Assembly: GCA_902771735.1 (NCBI GenBank)
Contig: CACXXO010000009.1
Coordinates: 22,206 to 86,205, forward strand
DNA from: an uncultured Bacteroidota bacterium
GTDB taxonomy: Bacteria; Bacteroidota; Bacteroidia; Bacteroidales; P3
DNA: 64,000 bases
Direction: 5' to 3'
Part shown: piece by piece, positions 16,537-25,083 of the stretch
How positions within the stretch are numbered: the first letter of the stretch is position 1
Layout: the number at the start of each line of letters is the position of its first letter
Position numbers and translations under genes: made by a program
The notes under the pieces: generated by a model
Seen by the model: the letters and a program-made list of their open reading frames with translations, nothing else
What the model was told of the DNA's origin: nothing
Databases searched by the model: none

Positions 16537-17238
16537 TTATTCAAAGTTACCATCGGTGACAGCCTGGGTCATGTCGCCAACTTTCCAACCGGCGTAGCGG
16601 TCCTTGACCTCATGGATCTCAGCAATCTTGTTGACGACCAACTGATTGTCAAGGTCTTTCAGCAGCACCTCGAGAGGCACCTTGCATTCGAAGACGGCAA
16701 CCATGAAACCACTCTTCTCAAGCTGGCCAGCCTGGAGCTCGAACTCGTTCTTCTCTCCCTTGGGATAGGGGACATAACGGAGGTTCTTGATTTCTTCGTC
16801 GGTGAGTTGGCGCTTCTTGCCGGTGGCGGCATCGATGATGGGCAGTTTGCCATCCTCGCGGAGTTTGGCGATGGGGTTCACCAACACTTCGCCACGGGTA
16901 ATCCAGCCGTTCTTGACGGCCTCGCTCTCAGGGACCTCGTTGATGTCGACGTCGGCGGGGATGCGGTCGCGGTTAATCTGCTTGCTGACCACTTTCATGC
17001 TGTCTTCGGTCATCAGGCGGTTGATGAGGGTGTCGAAGCTGCCAGTGTAAGTGCCATAGGTCAGCTTGTAGGCTTCTTCGAGAGTGCGGATAGATTTGAG
17101 TTTCTCGGCGCAGGCATCACGACGGTGGGTATACTCGTCGGCAAAACGCATGGGCTTCTGAATGCTGTTGTAGACCAAGTAGGCCAAACCGACAATGACG
17201 ACGGCCAGCACAATCTGAATGATAGTTCTAACTTTCAT
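16537..17238 (-). CDS. Conserved single-helix membrane-anchored protein
   Basis: A 233-residue protein with one N-terminal transmembrane helix (about residues 6-25, IIQIVLAVVIVGLAYLVYN) and a charged periplasmic remainder. The stretch CAEKLKSIRTLEEAYKLTYGTYTGSFDTLI recalls the post-helix region of type IV pilin-like proteins, but no prepilin cleavage motif is present. Function unknown. First gene of the operon running to yfcC, with a promoter at 17286-17293, about 50 bases upstream. Confidence 0.65.
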   Translation of the reverse strand: MKVRTIIQIVLAVVIVGLAYLVYNSIQKPMRFADEYTHRRDACAEKLKSIRTLEEAYKLTYGTYTGSFDTLINRLMTEDSMKVVSKQINRDRIPADVDINEVPESEAVKNGWITRGEVLVNPIAKLREDGKLPIIDAATGKKRQLTDEEIKNLRYVPYPKGEKNEFELQAGQLEKSGFMVAVFECKVPLEVLLKDLDNQLVVNKIAEIHEVKDRYAGWKVGDMTQAVTDGNFE

Positions 17239-17285
17239 ATTGTTATATACTTTTTTGTTTCTCTTTTATAATATAAATTCGAGTG

Positions 17286-17293
17286 CAAAGATA
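17286..17293 (-). promoter_or_regulatory. -7 box for the 17.2-12.3 kb operon
   Basis: TATCTTTG on the minus strand, an exact TAnnTTTG match, preceded by an AT-rich stretch. Confidence 0.65.
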
Positions 17294-17447
17294 CGAAAAA
17301 ATTGCCAAACTGCAATCATAAACTTATAAAAATTTTGTACAGTACCTGCCAATCGCAATACAACAGACAATGAATCAGCGATTTGACCATTGTATTTTTT
17401 ATTACCGACGACGAAGTGGGAAAGTCGTCCGAACGACCTATCAAATA

Positions 17448-17503
17448 CCTGTCAACGCCCTACCAACTCCTACCGTGGTAGGAGTTGGTAGGGCGTTGAC
17501 AGG
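17448..17503. repeat. 11-bp-period palindromic repeat, copy 2
   Basis: A perfect 27-base inverted repeat around a GT centre (17448-17474 with 17477-17503), built from GTCAACGCC / CTACCAACTCC / TACC units. It lies between the yebC terminator and the promoter of the downstream gene. Confidence 0.85.
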
Positions 17504-17559
17504 GTGTTCGTAGGCAGATAATACTGACCTACAGCCTATTAAACCCATACAAACAGCAA

Positions 17560-17593
17560 AAGCGGCACTTAACCATTTGGTTAAGTGCCGCTT
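17560..17593 (-). terminator. Terminator downstream of yebC
   Basis: A perfect 16-bp stem AAGCGGCACTTAACCA with a two-base centre, followed on the minus strand by TTTTGCTGTTTG. Confidence 0.8.
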
Positions 17594-17612
17594 AGATGGT
17601 AAAAAAGCCAAT

Positions 17613-18323
17613 TTAGGCCATGTTGTGGAAAACGTTGACAACGTCGTCGTCGTTCTCGAGGCGCTCGAGGAGGCCGTTGACGTCTTCCTGTTCCTCATCG
17701 GAGAGCTCGCGCACTGTGAGCGGAATGCGTTCAAACTTGAAGCTCTTGATTTCAAGCCCCTTGTCTTCGAGAAATTTGGAGATGGGACCATAGTTGGCAA
17801 AGTCGGCGTAGATGAGGATTTCGTCCTCATCGCGGAACACCTCGTCGATGTCGCAGTCGATGAGTTCGAGTTCGAGCTCGTCCATATCGATGTCGTCGCG
17901 CCAGGCAACGACAAAGGAGCATTTACGCTCAAAGAGGAAATCGTTCATGCCCATGGTGCCCAACTCACCTTTGCCGCGGACGAAGGCTGCACGGAGGTTG
18001 GCGACGGTGCGTGTGGGGTTGTCGGTGGCGGTTTCGACGACGATAGCTACGCCATGGGGGCCTTTGCCGTCGTAGACAACCTCTTTGTAGGCCGACTTGT
18101 CCTTTTCTGTGGCACGCTTGATGGCGCGCTCGACATTTTCCTTGGGCATCGACTCGCTCTTGGCGGTCTGCATGAGCAGGCGGAGACGGAGGTTGCTCGA
18201 GGGGTCGGGGCCGCCGGCGAGGACAGCCAGCTCGATTTCTTTGCCAATCTTGGTGAAGGTGCGGGCCATATGGCCCCAACGTTTCAATTTTCTTGCTTTG
18301 CGATATTCAAATGCGCGACCCAT
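17613..18323 (-). CDS. yebC: YebC/PmpR-family protein
   Basis: A 236-residue cytoplasmic protein with the family start MGRAFEYRKARKLKRWGHMA and the signature GGPDPSSNLRLRLLMQ, followed by PKENVERAIKRA. The family was annotated as a transcription regulator; recent work links members to relief of ribosome stalling. The C-terminus (EEQEDVNGLLERLENDDDVV) is typical. Gene order sulP-yebC with a 15-base gap suggests shared transcription, ended by the hairpin at 17560-17593. Confidence 0.92.
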   Translation of the reverse strand: MGRAFEYRKARKLKRWGHMARTFTKIGKEIELAVLAGGPDPSSNLRLRLLMQTAKSESMPKENVERAIKRATEKDKSAYKEVVYDGKGPHGVAIVVETATDNPTRTVANLRAAFVRGKGELGTMGMNDFLFERKCSFVVAWRDDIDMDELELELIDCDIDEVFRDEDEILIYADFANYGPISKFLEDKGLEIKSFKFERIPLTVRELSDEEQEDVNGLLERLENDDDVVNVFHNMA

Positions 18324-18338
18324 AGTATAAATGTTTTT

Positions 18339-20027
18339 TTAATTTAATTGTTTCTTTAAATAATCGGTACATGCCTCAAAGGTGGGGAAGGTGTGTTCTT
18401 GCGGAACGATGTCGGGGATGAGGTTCATCTTGGTGAGCATGTACAAAGGCTGCGGCTGGATGATGGTCATGAGCACCTGTGCGCCGCGAGCCTGGATATC
18501 CTTGATGGCTTCCTCCATTGCGTAGAGACCGCTTTGGTCCATAAAGGAGACGAGGCGCATGCGGATGATGACGATTTTGGCGTCGGCGGGGACAGTCTGC
18601 ATCACCTCCTTGAACTTGTTGATGGTGCCGAAGAAGATGGGTCCGTTCAGACGCTGGATGTAGATCTTGTGCGCCACGGCGTCGGGCATGCCGCCCTCGT
18701 CAGCCCAAGGGCTTTCCTTGTCGAAGTTGGTCATTTCCTGGCTGCTGTAGCCACCTTCGACGAGGTCGGAGGCGCGTTTCATGAAGAGCACGCAAGCGAT
18801 GACCATGCCAATGCCGACAGCTGTGAGGAGGTCGACGAAGACAGTGATGAAGAAGACGGCAATGAGCACCACTGCGTCGGCACGCGGAATCTTGACGAGG
18901 TCCTTGAAGCCTTTGAAGTCGATGATGCCCCAACCCACGGTGAGCAGGATACCGGCGAGGACCGACAGCGGCACATACTTGACCACGGAACCCAGGCCAA
19001 GCATGATGGCCAGCAGCAAAACGGCATGCACCATGCCAGAGAGTTGGGTGCGGCCACCGCTCTTGACATTGACGACGGTGCGCATGGTGGCGCCGGCGCC
19101 GGGCAAACCGCAGAAGAGGCCGGCCACAGCATTGCCTATGCCCTGCCCTATCAGCTCCCGGTTGCTGTTGTGCTTGGTCTTGGTGATATTGTCGGCCACA
19201 ACAGAGGTGAGCAGCGTATCGATGGAGCCAAGGCCTGCGAGGGTAAGTCCGGGGATAATGGCAGCGGTGATGATGGCGCCCCAGTCGAGGCCTGCCAACG
19301 TCACAGCACTATTAGCAAAGAAAGGCATGGGGAGTCCCGAGGGTATCTCGCCGATGGTGGGCACATCTTTCATATCGATGAAGAGCGACACCACAGTGAC
19401 CACGATAAGGGCCACGAGAGTCGAGGGTACTTTCTTGGTAACCAAAGGGAAGAGGTAGATGATTGCCACAGTGGCGAGACCCAGCAGCAACGCCGTTACC
19501 GACAGGCTGCCGAAAGCCTCGGGGAGTCCGGCCAGAAGATTGATCATAGAGCCGCTGCCACTCTTGCCCACCAGGGGATAAAGCTGTTGCAGGATGATGA
19601 TGACGCCGATGCCGCTCATGAAACCGCTCAATACGGGATATGGGATGTAGCGTACATACTTGCCCAACTTGATGAGACCGAAAAGAATCTGGAACAGGCC
19701 GCAGAAGATGCCGGCCAGGGCCATGCTAACCAACACGGCGGAGAGGCTGCCGCCAGGAGCCGTGAATGCTCCGGTGACCAAGGTGGCGGTGATGACCGTC
19801 ATGGGACCCGTGGGGCCACTGATTTGCGAATGTGTACCACCGAACATGGCAGCGAAGAAACCCAGCAGTGTGGCACCCACCAAGCCGGCATAGGCGCCCA
19901 ACGAAGCCCCTTCGGCACCAATGCCGCTGAAAGCCTGAATGCCGAAAGCCAACGCCAACGGTAACGCGACGATGCCAGCAGTCACTCCACCGAACAAATC
20001 GCCTTTCAAATTGTTGAACTTTATCAT
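18339..20027 (-). CDS. SulP-family anion transporter with STAS domain
   Basis: A 562-residue inner-membrane transporter. The first 415 residues hold about 12-14 hydrophobic segments, with the SulP pattern GIVALPLALAFGIQ, SGPTGPMTVI and AGLFCGLPGAGATMRTV. The C-terminal STAS domain (about 440-560) includes IIRMRLVSFMDQSGLYAMEE. SulP proteins move sulfate, bicarbonate, dicarboxylates or other anions by symport or exchange; the substrate is not readable here. It follows the PAP2 gene with a 30-base gap. Confidence 0.92.
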   Translation of the reverse strand: MIKFNNLKGDLFGGVTAGIVALPLALAFGIQAFSGIGAEGASLGAYAGLVGATLLGFFAAMFGGTHSQISGPTGPMTVITATLVTGAFTAPGGSLSAVLVSMALAGIFCGLFQILFGLIKLGKYVRYIPYPVLSGFMSGIGVIIILQQLYPLVGKSGSGSMINLLAGLPEAFGSLSVTALLLGLATVAIIYLFPLVTKKVPSTLVALIVVTVVSLFIDMKDVPTIGEIPSGLPMPFFANSAVTLAGLDWGAIITAAIIPGLTLAGLGSIDTLLTSVVADNITKTKHNSNRELIGQGIGNAVAGLFCGLPGAGATMRTVVNVKSGGRTQLSGMVHAVLLLAIMLGLGSVVKYVPLSVLAGILLTVGWGIIDFKGFKDLVKIPRADAVVLIAVFFITVFVDLLTAVGIGMVIACVLFMKRASDLVEGGYSSQEMTNFDKESPWADEGGMPDAVAHKIYIQRLNGPIFFGTINKFKEVMQTVPADAKIVIIRMRLVSFMDQSGLYAMEEAIKDIQARGAQVLMTIIQPQPLYMLTKMNLIPDIVPQEHTFPTFEACTDYLKKQLN

Positions 20028-20057
20028 AACTATTATCTTTTAAATCTTATCTATTAT

Positions 20058-20699
20058 CTAATCAAGGACCCAATACACCAGCGTGGTACTCAGTATTCCC
20101 AATCCCGCGCCGGCAAGCACGTCGCCGGCCCAATGGCGGTTGTTGTAGATACGCATCACTCCCACCAACGTGGCGACGGCATAGCCAGCCACCGCAATCC
20201 AGGGATATTCCTTGCCATATTCCCGGCGCAGTATCTCGGCACCCACAAAAGCCGTGAATGTATGTCCACTGGGAAAGCTGTTCTTTGTCGAGTTGTCGGG
20301 GCGTTCCTTGGCGAAACCGTATTTGAAGGCATTGAGCCAGCCGGCACCCAGCAGGTAACTACCGCCTTCAAGAAGCAACAGATGCTTGAAGTCGTGACGG
20401 CCCTTCATCCCGCAAAGGTTGAGCACTGCGGGAGTGATGGCCGGGAGATACTGCAGCTGGTTGTCGAAAGAAAGTTTTGGCGGGTTGTGATACACCACTT
20501 CATCCCTGAGGTGAACAGCCCAATTGTTGACATCGGGCTGATAGGCTGCCAACAATCCCAACCCTATCAGCCCCGTGGAAGTAGCCGCCATGGTAATGTT
20601 CTCGCAAAGCGTGGAACGGTTGCCCGTCGTGTCCCACTGTGCCCTCGCGGGCATCAGGGTGCAAAATGCAAGCATCACTATGACAAGCCTTTTCTTCAT
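20058..20699 (-). CDS. Secreted/membrane PAP2-family phosphatase
   Basis: A 213-residue protein with a signal peptide (MKKRLVIVMLAFCTLMPARA) and the three PAP2 motifs: KYGFAKERPDN, FPSGHTF and RIYNNRHWAGD, giving the catalytic histidines and the conserved aspartate. It probably dephosphorylates lipid pyrophosphates (undecaprenyl-PP or lipid A) at the periplasmic face. The ATG at 20699 overlaps the comB stop by four bases (ATGA); the open frame upstream to 20855 is a comB shadow. Confidence 0.85.
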   Translation of the reverse strand: MKKRLVIVMLAFCTLMPARAQWDTTGNRSTLCENITMAATSTGLIGLGLLAAYQPDVNNWAVHLRDEVVYHNPPKLSFDNQLQYLPAITPAVLNLCGMKGRHDFKHLLLLEGGSYLLGAGWLNAFKYGFAKERPDNSTKNSFPSGHTFTAFVGAEILRREYGKEYPWIAVAGYAVATLVGVMRIYNNRHWAGDVLAGAGLGILSTTLVYWVLD

Positions 20700-21388
20700 A
20701 TCGAGAGTTTTCCGTCTTTCAACACCGGTACCACAGGGCAGGTGTTGAGTTTGAATGCAAATTCTATGTCGGCTTGGGCGCCAAAGCCCTGCAGACGATG
20801 CACATGAGAAGCGTCGCGACAGTAGTCGAAAGGATTCCGTTCGGCCTGCTTCCACAAGGCCAACGCCATGTGGGCGGCATCACCGAAGCCCTCCCCCACT
20901 CTGTCGATGATGGCGCCAGCCACCAAAGTGTCCTCTATGCAAAAGTCGTTCTGCCAACCACTGCACAGCAGCACCGTGTCCCGGTTCTCCTGCCGCAGTC
21001 TTTCACACAGAGCATCGATATTGGCGAAAGCTCCCACCAGCGTCAGTGAAGCGTCGGCACCGCGCAGGATGCTCACCGTGCCGTTGGTGGTGCTGTAGGC
21101 CAGGCGCACACCACTCATGTCCTTGCTCATGTATTCCGTGGGCGAATTGCCGTAGTCCGAGCCCTGCAGTTTCTTACCCCCACGCTCGGCAGCCAGCGAA
21201 TAGCCCAACTGGCGGTATCCCGCCAAAGCCTCCAGGCTGTCCAGCGGCACCACTTCGCAACACCCCGCCTGGAAGGCGGCACAGACAGCCGTGGTGGCAC
21301 GCAGCACATCAATGGCCACGGTGATATGGTTATCCCGAATGATTCGATGAGGATAAAGAGCCGGCGTGAGCGATACTTCGATTTTCAT
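20696..21388 (-). CDS. comB: 2-phosphosulfolactate phosphatase-like protein (ComB family)
   Basis: A 230-residue protein that resembles ComB along its length: VAIDVLRATTAVCAAFQAG near the N-terminus, AERGGKKLQGSDYGNSP, LAYSTTNGTVSI and LCSGWQNDFCIEDTLVAGA. ComB removes phosphate from 2-phosphosulfolactate in coenzyme M synthesis in methanogens; homologues are common in bacteria without coenzyme M, where the sulfolactate product or another substrate may be used. No other sulfolactate genes are next to it. The operon continues into PAP2 and SulP. Confidence 0.82.
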   Translation of the reverse strand: MKIEVSLTPALYPHRIIRDNHITVAIDVLRATTAVCAAFQAGCCEVVPLDSLEALAGYRQLGYSLAAERGGKKLQGSDYGNSPTEYMSKDMSGVRLAYSTTNGTVSILRGADASLTLVGAFANIDALCERLRQENRDTVLLCSGWQNDFCIEDTLVAGAIIDRVGEGFGDAAHMALALWKQAERNPFDYCRDASHVHRLQGFGAQADIEFAFKLNTCPVVPVLKDGKLSI

Positions 21389-21401
21389 GTCTCGTGGAAG
21401 T

Positions 21402-22184
21402 TCAGTCTTGTTCGGTCAACTCGGTATACATCTCGCTCTGCTGCATCTGCACACTGCCGTCGGGGAAAATGACGAGGTTGAAATACTCGGGATGCGAACG
21501 AATGTATCGTTCGGTGCTGTGCTCGCGGGCACGCTTGCCGGCAGGCAGGTCTTTGAGGACATATTTGTTCAGAGTCTCCACCAGGCGGCAACGTTGAGCA
21601 GTCTCCAGGTCGCAGCCATATTTCAAAGCGAAAGCCTCGTCGTCACGCAACGGCAGCGGGTTCCCCTTGAAGTCGGTGGGAAGAATCTTTTTTGCGGCTA
21701 CAGAGACATGCAACAACTCATTGTTGCTCACCGTCGAGCGCAACACATACTCTGCCTCCACGGTCCAACTGTTCGATGTATTGGCCCATTTGTAAATGGT
21801 GATGAAGAGTATGGCGTCGATGCCGAGGACACTTTTGTAGTCGCTGATATCCTCGTTACGAAGTTGCTTTCCTGTGCGCCATTCAGTGGCTGCAATCTGG
21901 GCCGACGCCAACGGCCCCGGCACATAGTAGCCGTTGTATACCAGCGGGTCGGTGGCGGTGAGGAAGAGCTGTTGGGCCGCGATGTTGAGCGAGAGGTTGT
22001 AGAGAGAGTCTTCGGGAGTGCGGAGGGCCATACGGGGCGAAAGATCGTTGAGCGGCGCCACATAAATCACCGTCGGACGCTCCTTGTAGATGTCGCTGTA
22101 CGACTCGAGTTTCTTCTCGCTCTTGCACGACACCGTCAGCAGCATCAACGCCGACATCACCATTATGGACACGTTCTTCCTCAT
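21402..22184 (-). CDS. GNA1162-like lipoprotein (DUF799)
   Basis: A 260-residue lipoprotein: signal peptide MRKNVSIMVMSALMLLTVSCK with lipobox TVSC. The body (PTVIYVAPLNDLSPRMALR, VLGIDAILFITIYKW, VEAEYVLRSTVSNNELL) matches the GNA1162/DUF799 family, which has a CsgG/TolB-N-like fold and is usually encoded beside a DUF4810 lipoprotein and a CsgG-like lipoprotein. The DUF4810 partner is directly upstream with an ATGA overlap; the CsgG-like partner is not seen. Probably outer-membrane-associated on the periplasmic side. Confidence 0.78.
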   Translation of the reverse strand: MRKNVSIMVMSALMLLTVSCKSEKKLESYSDIYKERPTVIYVAPLNDLSPRMALRTPEDSLYNLSLNIAAQQLFLTATDPLVYNGYYVPGPLASAQIAATEWRTGKQLRNEDISDYKSVLGIDAILFITIYKWANTSNSWTVEAEYVLRSTVSNNELLHVSVAAKKILPTDFKGNPLPLRDDEAFALKYGCDLETAQRCRLVETLNKYVLKDLPAGKRAREHSTERYIRSHPEYFNLVIFPDGSVQMQQSEMYTELTEQD

Positions 22185-23062
22185 TGCTTGTTTTTCTTTG
22201 CTTCCTCGCGGGCTTTCTTTTCGGCCTCGCGAGCAGCCTCCTTGGCTTTCTTCTCTTCTTTGCGCTGTGCCGCCTTCTGCTTGCGGTCGGCCTCGCGCTG
22301 TGCCTCGCGGGCTTTCTTCTCGGCCTTGCGGGCCTGTTCCTTCTCTTTCTTGGCCTGCTCCCGGTCGGCCTTGGCCTGGTTGCGGGCATCGATGACAGCC
22401 TGCTTGGCGGCGGCTATCGAGTCGGCCACCGCTTGCTGTCTCAGGGCCTCCTCGGCCTGCTGTTTTTCCAGCATCTGACGTTTTTCAGTGGCAGAAAGCT
22501 CGATGGGTATCTTCACTGAGTCGATGGGGGTCTGCTTGCTGATCCAGGCCGTGTCGGTGCTGTCGATCACCGGAGCCACATAAGGCAAGGGTTGTAAAGC
22601 TTTCAGCGAGTCGTAGGCCCACTCGGCGAGTTGCGCCATATTGGCTGTATCGCCATAGGGCGACGACAGTGTATCGTCGAGCATGTCGGGCATCAGGCGC
22701 TGTTTGATTCTATACACCAGCCCGCGGCTCTCGGGGAAAGCCCTGACCTCGGCGTTGAGCATGCGGCAGGCGGTACCGGTATGTCCCATCAGGGCCAGTG
22801 TGACGCCATATTCGACATACATGCCGGGGTGCAACGTGTCGGCATAAATAGCCTTGTTGAGCGCCTCGCCATAGGAAGTGGCCAAGGCGTGCAGGCCTCC
22901 ATAGGTGGGGAATGTCTGGTAGTTCAACACTTCGGCTCTCGGCATACCCACATATTCACCCGAGCATCCTTCCAAAAAGAAGAATGCAAAGACAAGAATG
23001 AAGAATCGGCTGGCGCGATGAGCCAGCGATTCCTTGCCCGACCATATAAACCAATTCTTCAT
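22181..23062 (-). CDS. DUF4810-like lipoprotein with long charged C-terminal helix
   Basis: A 293-residue protein whose hydrophobic segment and FFFLEGCSGEY lipobox (cysteine near residue 34) mark a lipoprotein with an unusually long N-terminal region. Residues 35-155 fit the DUF4810 pattern (YGEALNKAIYAD, YGVTLALMGHTGTACRMLN). The last ~100 residues are almost only K, E, A, R and Q and should form one long coiled-coil helix, an addition to the usual family length of about 120-150. It probably partners the GNA1162-like protein. First gene of the 23.1-17.6 kb series. Confidence 0.7.
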   Translation of the reverse strand: MKNWFIWSGKESLAHRASRFFILVFAFFFLEGCSGEYVGMPRAEVLNYQTFPTYGGLHALATSYGEALNKAIYADTLHPGMYVEYGVTLALMGHTGTACRMLNAEVRAFPESRGLVYRIKQRLMPDMLDDTLSSPYGDTANMAQLAEWAYDSLKALQPLPYVAPVIDSTDTAWISKQTPIDSVKIPIELSATEKRQMLEKQQAEEALRQQAVADSIAAAKQAVIDARNQAKADREQAKKEKEQARKAEKKAREAQREADRKQKAAQRKEEKKAKEAAREAEKKAREEAKKNKQ

Positions 23063-23095
23063 TCTTTATTCCACATTCTTTATTTCAAAAAAAAA

Positions 23096-23469
23096 TAGCA
23101 TGGGTCTGTAAGCCGGGTTCTGTCGTGTTCTATCATCAATCTATGACCGCCGTCACCGACGGCCTCTATCAACCTACCCCCCAATAATGCAGGCGAGCCT
23201 GCCCGCTGCCCGAAGGCTTATTGGTATATTTGGTCTTTCAGCCCATGAGGCTTGCCATCGTGCGCGTCACCGCGTCACGTCGTGGGCTCTTACCCCGCGT
23301 TTTCACCCTTGCCTTTTTTATTCTCGAAAGGCGGTTTCTTTTCTGTGGCGCTTTCTGTAGCCCTGCCCTTACGGACAAAACCCCTTCCCGTTAGGAAGCA
23401 TGGTGGCTCGAGCTGCCCGGACTTTCCTCTCGGCATCGCTGCCCAGCGATAGAACGGCCCTTGCTATTT
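23096..23469 (-). ncRNA. rnpB: RNase P RNA (bacterial class A)
   Basis: The minus strand carries the hallmark GAGGAAAGTCCGGGC near the 5' end and AGAACCCGGCTTACAGACCC at the 3' end, with the expected P4-forming halves about 320 bases apart. The ends pair (ATAGCA with TGCTAT), followed by a run of nine T. It processes the 5' ends of tRNA precursors. Ends are given to within a few bases. Confidence 0.94.
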
Positions 23470-23476
23470 TGGGATG

Positions 23477-23484
23477 CAAAAATA
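23477..23484 (-). promoter_or_regulatory. -7 box of rnpB
   Basis: TATTTTTG on the minus strand, a TAnnTTTG match about eight bases before the predicted RNA 5' end. Confidence 0.65.
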
Positions 23485-23616
23485 CGAATTTTTCTTCAAT
23501 TATAAAGCGAAAAGTGATATTCAACCCACAACTTATTGATAGTCAGCCGGGCTCTTTCTTCGAAAGGGTCCGGCCGATTGTTTTATTTTTTCTATTCTCA
23601 ATTCCTATTTTCCATT

Positions 23617-24438
23617 TTAGCGTATGATGGTCACAGTGCCTCTCTCTTGACAGGCACGACCGTCGGTGTCGCGATATTTGGCCACCCACACATAGGCGCC
23701 CTGCGGCATGGCGGTGCCGTTGCTTGTGCCGTCCCACTCAAACGACGGGTTCTCGCTCTTGAACACCTGGCGTCCGCCACGGTTGTAGATATAGATATGG
23801 AAGTCGCTGACGGCAGAGTTGAACTTGAGCTTGAAGCGGCGGTTCTCGTCAACTTCGCCGTTGGGGACAATGACATTGGGTGCCCACATCAGGTTGTCGG
23901 TATGCTCCACGGGTCCTTTCGCCACGCCGGCATTCTCTCCGGCCGAGGCCTCGGTCACCGGTACCTCGGCTGCTGCGGGCTCTTCGTCCAAGACGGCAAG
24001 CGTTTGCGGCTCGGCAGCGGCAGTCTTGGCAGGGGCGCTCGGCGAGACACTGGGCTGCACAATCGCAGCCGCCGTCGTTGTCATCCCATTCTCTTCTGCC
24101 GGTTTCGCTTCGGCCGCTACCGAGGGAGTCTCCACCGGGCGGACGCTGCAGTTGGGGACCTCTTCCTTGAAGGAAACAACCTCCACATCGGGCTTCTTCT
24201 GAATCGAGTCCCGACTTGCAACCTGCTGCACGGCAGGAGCCTCAGCCGCCTTGGCCACCGTTGCCTGCGGCGCTGCCTCGGGTTCTCTGCCCGTAGCGGC
24301 CAGCACCACGACGACACCCACCACGCACAACGCGACAAATTCGCCTCCGATACGCATCCAGCGGCGACGCACCAGGCGTTTCTCTATCTTCTCATAGAGG
24401 CCCTCGTCGGGCTGCACTTTGTATTCTTTCAGATTCAT
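23617..24438 (-). CDS. Membrane protein with CHU_C/T9SS type B-like C-terminal domain, ECF sigma partner
   Basis: A 273-residue protein. The N-terminal ~30 residues are cytoplasmic and charged (EYKVQPDEGLYEKIEKRLVRR), a single helix spans about 33-48, then comes a long Ala/Pro/Glu-rich linker to about residue 185. The C-terminal ~88 residues (WAPNVIVPNGEVDENRRF, IYIYNRGGRQVFK, GTAMPQGAYVWVAKY) match the gliding-motility C-terminal/T9SS type B sorting domain. It lies 13 bases after an ECF sigma gene, the place of an anti-sigma factor. It may sense envelope or secretion status; this is inference. No N-terminal zinc anti-sigma motif is seen. Confidence 0.72.
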   Translation of the reverse strand: MNLKEYKVQPDEGLYEKIEKRLVRRRWMRIGGEFVALCVVGVVVVLAATGREPEAAPQATVAKAAEAPAVQQVASRDSIQKKPDVEVVSFKEEVPNCSVRPVETPSVAAEAKPAEENGMTTTAAAIVQPSVSPSAPAKTAAAEPQTLAVLDEEPAAAEVPVTEASAGENAGVAKGPVEHTDNLMWAPNVIVPNGEVDENRRFKLKFNSAVSDFHIYIYNRGGRQVFKSENPSFEWDGTSNGTAMPQGAYVWVAKYRDTDGRACQERGTVTIIR

Positions 24439-24451
24439 TTCGTTATATATT

Positions 24452-24964
24452 TCATTTCGTTAGCATATCTCTCAACATTCGCTTCGCCCGCGACATCAAC
24501 GTCCTCACATTGCCCACCGATGTCTTCAGCCGTGCGGCGGCCTCCTCTTCGGTCAACTCCTCCACTTCCAGCATGTTGAACACCGCTCTGGGACGCGGCG
24601 GAAGCAGCTGCAGTTTCATCACCACCTCTTCTCCGGCAAAAGTGTCGGGCTGGAACACCTCAGGTTCCGTCACCATCTCTTCGATATATTCCGTCCGCTT
24701 GGCACGTTTGCAGCGGTTGATACATTCGTTGACCATCACCTGATACACCCAGGCCATCACCTTCGAGGGGTCCCTCAACTTCCCGATGCCTTCATACACC
24801 TTGATATATCCCTCCTGCATCAGATCCTGCGCCGCATCGCGGTCGTGGCTGTAGCGCATACACACTCCCATGGCCATGGGTGCCGTCAGATCATAGAGCC
24901 GCTTCATCGCCCGGCGCTCGCGGTTCTTACATCCCTCGACCAGTTGTGTATATTCTTCGCTCAT
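24452..24964 (-). CDS. ECF RNA polymerase sigma factor
   Basis: A 170-residue sigma-70 family protein with region 2 (AAQDLMQEGYIKVYEGIGK and MAWVYQVMVNECINR) and region 4 (LPPRPRAVFNMLEVEELTEEEAAARLKT..NVRTLMSRAKRML). It directs RNA polymerase to a small set of promoters, probably under control of the membrane protein encoded just downstream. No -7 box of the housekeeping type stands out upstream, so it may autoregulate. Confidence 0.9.
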   Translation of the reverse strand: MSEEYTQLVEGCKNRERRAMKRLYDLTAPMAMGVCMRYSHDRDAAQDLMQEGYIKVYEGIGKLRDPSKVMAWVYQVMVNECINRCKRAKRTEYIEEMVTEPEVFQPDTFAGEEVVMKLQLLPPRPRAVFNMLEVEELTEEEAAARLKTSVGNVRTLMSRAKRMLRDMLTK

Positions 24965-25083
24965 TTATCTTTATAGACACAATAGCGTGCCGGAAATTTC
25001 ATCATTAACAAAATTTAACAGTCCATGCAGGCAATACCAACGTAAACTACACGGAAACAAAACACCCCGGACAACAGTCACCC

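Noticed and set aside
20700-20855. N-terminal extension of the PAP2 gene
   Set aside because: Shadow of comB; the ATG at 20699 starts a signal peptide.
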